DNA of 7,779 nt from JANMDR01 sp031376425 (GTDB lineage: Bacteria > Pseudomonadota > Gammaproteobacteria > Burkholderiales > Usitatibacteraceae). Below the pieces are notes generated by a model. It made no database searches. It was not told the DNA's origin and worked only from the letters and a program-made list of their open reading frames with translations. The stretch covers positions 1-7,779 of the forward strand of contig JANMDR010000258.1 of assembly GCA_031376425.1 (NCBI GenBank), in the 5' to 3' direction. The position numbers were made by a program, and so were the translations under genes. Numbering within the stretch: the first letter of the stretch is position 1; the number at the start of each line of letters is the position of its first letter. Positions 6,358 through 7,779 of this stretch are shown one piece after another.

Positions 6358-7779
6358 TTAATCGCGGGTAACGCGCAATAATTCTTCTAATGAGGTCACG
6401 CCGTTTGCCACATAACGCAGCCCGTCTTCGCGCAAGCTCTGCATGCCTTTTGCTACTGCACATTCATGAATTTCTGCTTGGGATGCGCCATCGTGAATGA
6501 GCTTGCGTTCGGCGTCATCAACCACGAGTAATTCATAAATGCCGGTGCGGCCTCGGAACGGGGTGGGGCTAGCAGGAATCGGCTCTGCAAGCGCGACAAT
6601 TTGCTGCGAGCCTGTCACGTTCGCGCGAGCGATGACTTCTAGTTCATCGGACGTGGCGTTACGTTTTTGCGATTGTCCTGGTACTAATTTGCGAACAAGG
6701 CGCTGTGCTACTACGCCGATTAAAGTGGAAGACAATAAATACGGTTCAATGCCCATATCGAGTAAACGGGTAACGGCACCGGCAGCGGAGTTAGTGTGCA
6801 ATGTGGCCAGCACCAAATGCCCTGTTAATGAGGCTTGCACCGCAATTTGCGCGGTTTCTAAATCACGAATCTCGCCGATCATTATAACGTCAGGGTCCTG
6901 TCGCAAAATAGCGCGTAAGGCTCTTGCGAAAGTCATATCAATCTTGGCATTCACTTGAGTTTGGCCGATGCCGTCAAGATCAAATTCGATTGGGTCTTCT
7001 ACCGTCATCATGTTACGGGTGGAACCATCAAGACGCGACAGGGCGGCGTACAAAGTGGTTGTTTTGCCAGACCCTGTTGGCCCGGTAACCAACAAAATAC
7101 CGTGGGGCTGCGTTATCAAGGCATCAAGTTTGGCTAAGGTGGCCGCGCCCATGCCTAAGTTATCCAGCGATAACCGTCCCGCTTGTTTATCTAATAAGCG
7201 CATTACCACACGTTCGCCATGGCCTGTCGGTAGAGTAGAAACGCGCACGTCAACGGGGCGTCCGGCGATGCGCAAAGTGATGCGGCCATCTTGGGGTAAC
7301 CGCTTTTCAGCGATATCAAGCTGCGCCATTACCTTCACGCGTGATACTAGCGCAGCATGCAAACTGCGGCGCGGTTCCACCACATCACGTAAGCCGCCAT
7401 CCACCCGAAAACGTACTAGCGAGCGCCGTTCAAAAATTTCTAAATGAATATCTGAAGCCCCTTCACGCACAGCGCGGGTGAGCAGGGCGTTGATGAGTTT
7501 GATGATGGGCGCATCATTTTCAGTTTCCAGCAAATCGGTAATTTCAGGTAAGGCTTCAGAGAGCGCCGCAACGTCGGTATTCTCATCAATTTGCAAGGTA
7601 TTAAGTTCTGCAAAGCCATCCGCTGCATCAGGGCTATCGCTACCAAATGCATACGCTTGAGCCAGCTTTGCATCAAACTCAATTTGGCTCAAAAGCACTG
7701 GAATTAGGGGCTTTCCGGCCAAGCGCCGTACTTCAGAAAGCGTGCTTGAAGCGGGATTTGGTGCTAAAAAAATTTCTAT
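6358..7779 (-). CDS. gspE: Type II secretion ATPase GspE, 5' end outside window, tetracysteine motif absent
   Basis: There are 473 residues visible. The frame stays open to the right edge (upstream residues include STLSEVRRL), so the TTG at 7722 is not the real start; a few tens of N-terminal residues are missing against a usual length near 500. Numbering from that TTG codon as residue 1: the N2 domain covers about 70-180 (ASDIHLEIF at 89-97). Walker A is GPTGSGKT (214-221), the Asp box follows at TVEDPIEF (240-247), Walker B is in DVIMIGEIRD (278-287) and the His box is in LATLHTNS (305-312). All ATPase motifs are intact. It powers pseudopilus assembly from the cytoplasmic face together with GspF. 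Oddly, the segment between LVRKL (342-346) and FRGRTGIYELL (389-399), where GspE normally carries four zinc-binding cysteines, has none. The C-terminus LLRVTRD is typical. Confidence 0.96.
   Translation of the reverse strand: MEIFLAPNPASSTLSEVRRLAGKPLIPVLLSQIEFDAKLAQAYAFGSDSPDAADGFAELNTLQIDENTDVAALSEALPEITDLLETENDAPIIKLINALLTRAVREGASDIHLEIFERRSLVRFRVDGGLRDVVEPRRSLHAALVSRVKVMAQLDIAEKRLPQDGRITLRIAGRPVDVRVSTLPTGHGERVVMRLLDKQAGRLSLDNLGMGAATLAKLDALITQPHGILLVTGPTGSGKTTTLYAALSRLDGSTRNMMTVEDPIEFDLDGIGQTQVNAKIDMTFARALRAILRQDPDVIMIGEIRDLETAQIAVQASLTGHLVLATLHTNSAAGAVTRLLDMGIEPYLLSSTLIGVVAQRLVRKLVPGQSQKRNATSDELEVIARANVTGSQQIVALAEPIPASPTPFRGRTGIYELLVVDDAERKLIHDGASQAEIHECAVAKGMQSLREDGLRYVANGVTSLEELLRVTRD

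Noticed and set aside
6968..7447. Plus-strand open frame of 159 codons opposite gspE
   Set aside because: It lies entirely antisense to a strongly conserved ATPase and its translation has no recognisable domain; it is a by-product of codon bias on the other strand.
7720..7722. TTG at 7722 as the start of gspE
   Set aside because: The frame stays open to the right edge (19 further codons) and encodes residues typical of the GspE N-terminal domain, such as STLSEVRRL; the real start is outside the window.
2135..7779. Type IV pilus or competence cluster instead of T2SS
   Set aside because: PilB, PilC and pilins share folds with these proteins, but the GspG calcium loop and KDPWGRPY segment, and the G-H-I-J order, are specific to T2SS.

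Overview
The window carries most of a type II secretion system (T2SS) gene cluster, read entirely on the minus strand. The family content (GspE ATPase, GspF inner-membrane platform, pseudopilins GspG, H, I and J) shows a Gram-negative proteobacterium. Moderate GC and the style of the secreted S8 protease, with its C-terminal 'NPAESGWG' module, make a beta- or gammaproteobacterium most likely. This taxonomic guess rests on recall of family appearance, not on a search.

In transcription order (right to left) the layout is: gspE (7779-6358, 5' end outside the window), gspF (6320-5100), a secreted subtilisin-like serine protease (5100-3172), gspG (3147-2725), gspH (2737-2135), gspI (2169-1744) and gspJ (1747-1013). 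Spacing is very tight: 37 bp between gspE and gspF, a TAATG stop/start overlap between gspF and the protease, 24 bp between the protease and gspG, and overlapping reading frames from gspG through gspJ. This reads as one operon with translational coupling. After gspJ comes a 158-bp gap with weak terminator-like hairpins and promoter candidates. It is followed by a separate same-strand gene for a cytoplasmic ankyrin-repeat protein, which is cut by the left edge (854-1). That protein is not listed among the supplied ORFs because its stop lies outside the window; I translated it by hand and it is open throughout.

How the genes work together: GspE hydrolyses ATP at the cytoplasmic face. Through GspF and other platform proteins not in this window, it drives assembly of a periplasmic pseudopilus made mainly of GspG, with GspH, GspI and GspJ as minor, tip-associated subunits. 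The pseudopilus pushes folded periplasmic proteins out through the GspD secretin, which is also not in the window. The protease has a Sec-type signal peptide, a propeptide, a complete Asp/His/Ser triad and six cysteines in its mature part. It is the obvious candidate cargo, and it is embedded inside the operon that encodes its probable exporter.

Most unusual points: the protease gene sits between gspF and gspG; GspE has lost the tetracysteine zinc-binding motif typical of the family; gspK does not follow gspJ; three minor pseudopilins have long or ambiguous leader peptides, with gspH lacking any ATG start; and the protease ends in a separate C-terminal module that may matter for secretion or targeting.
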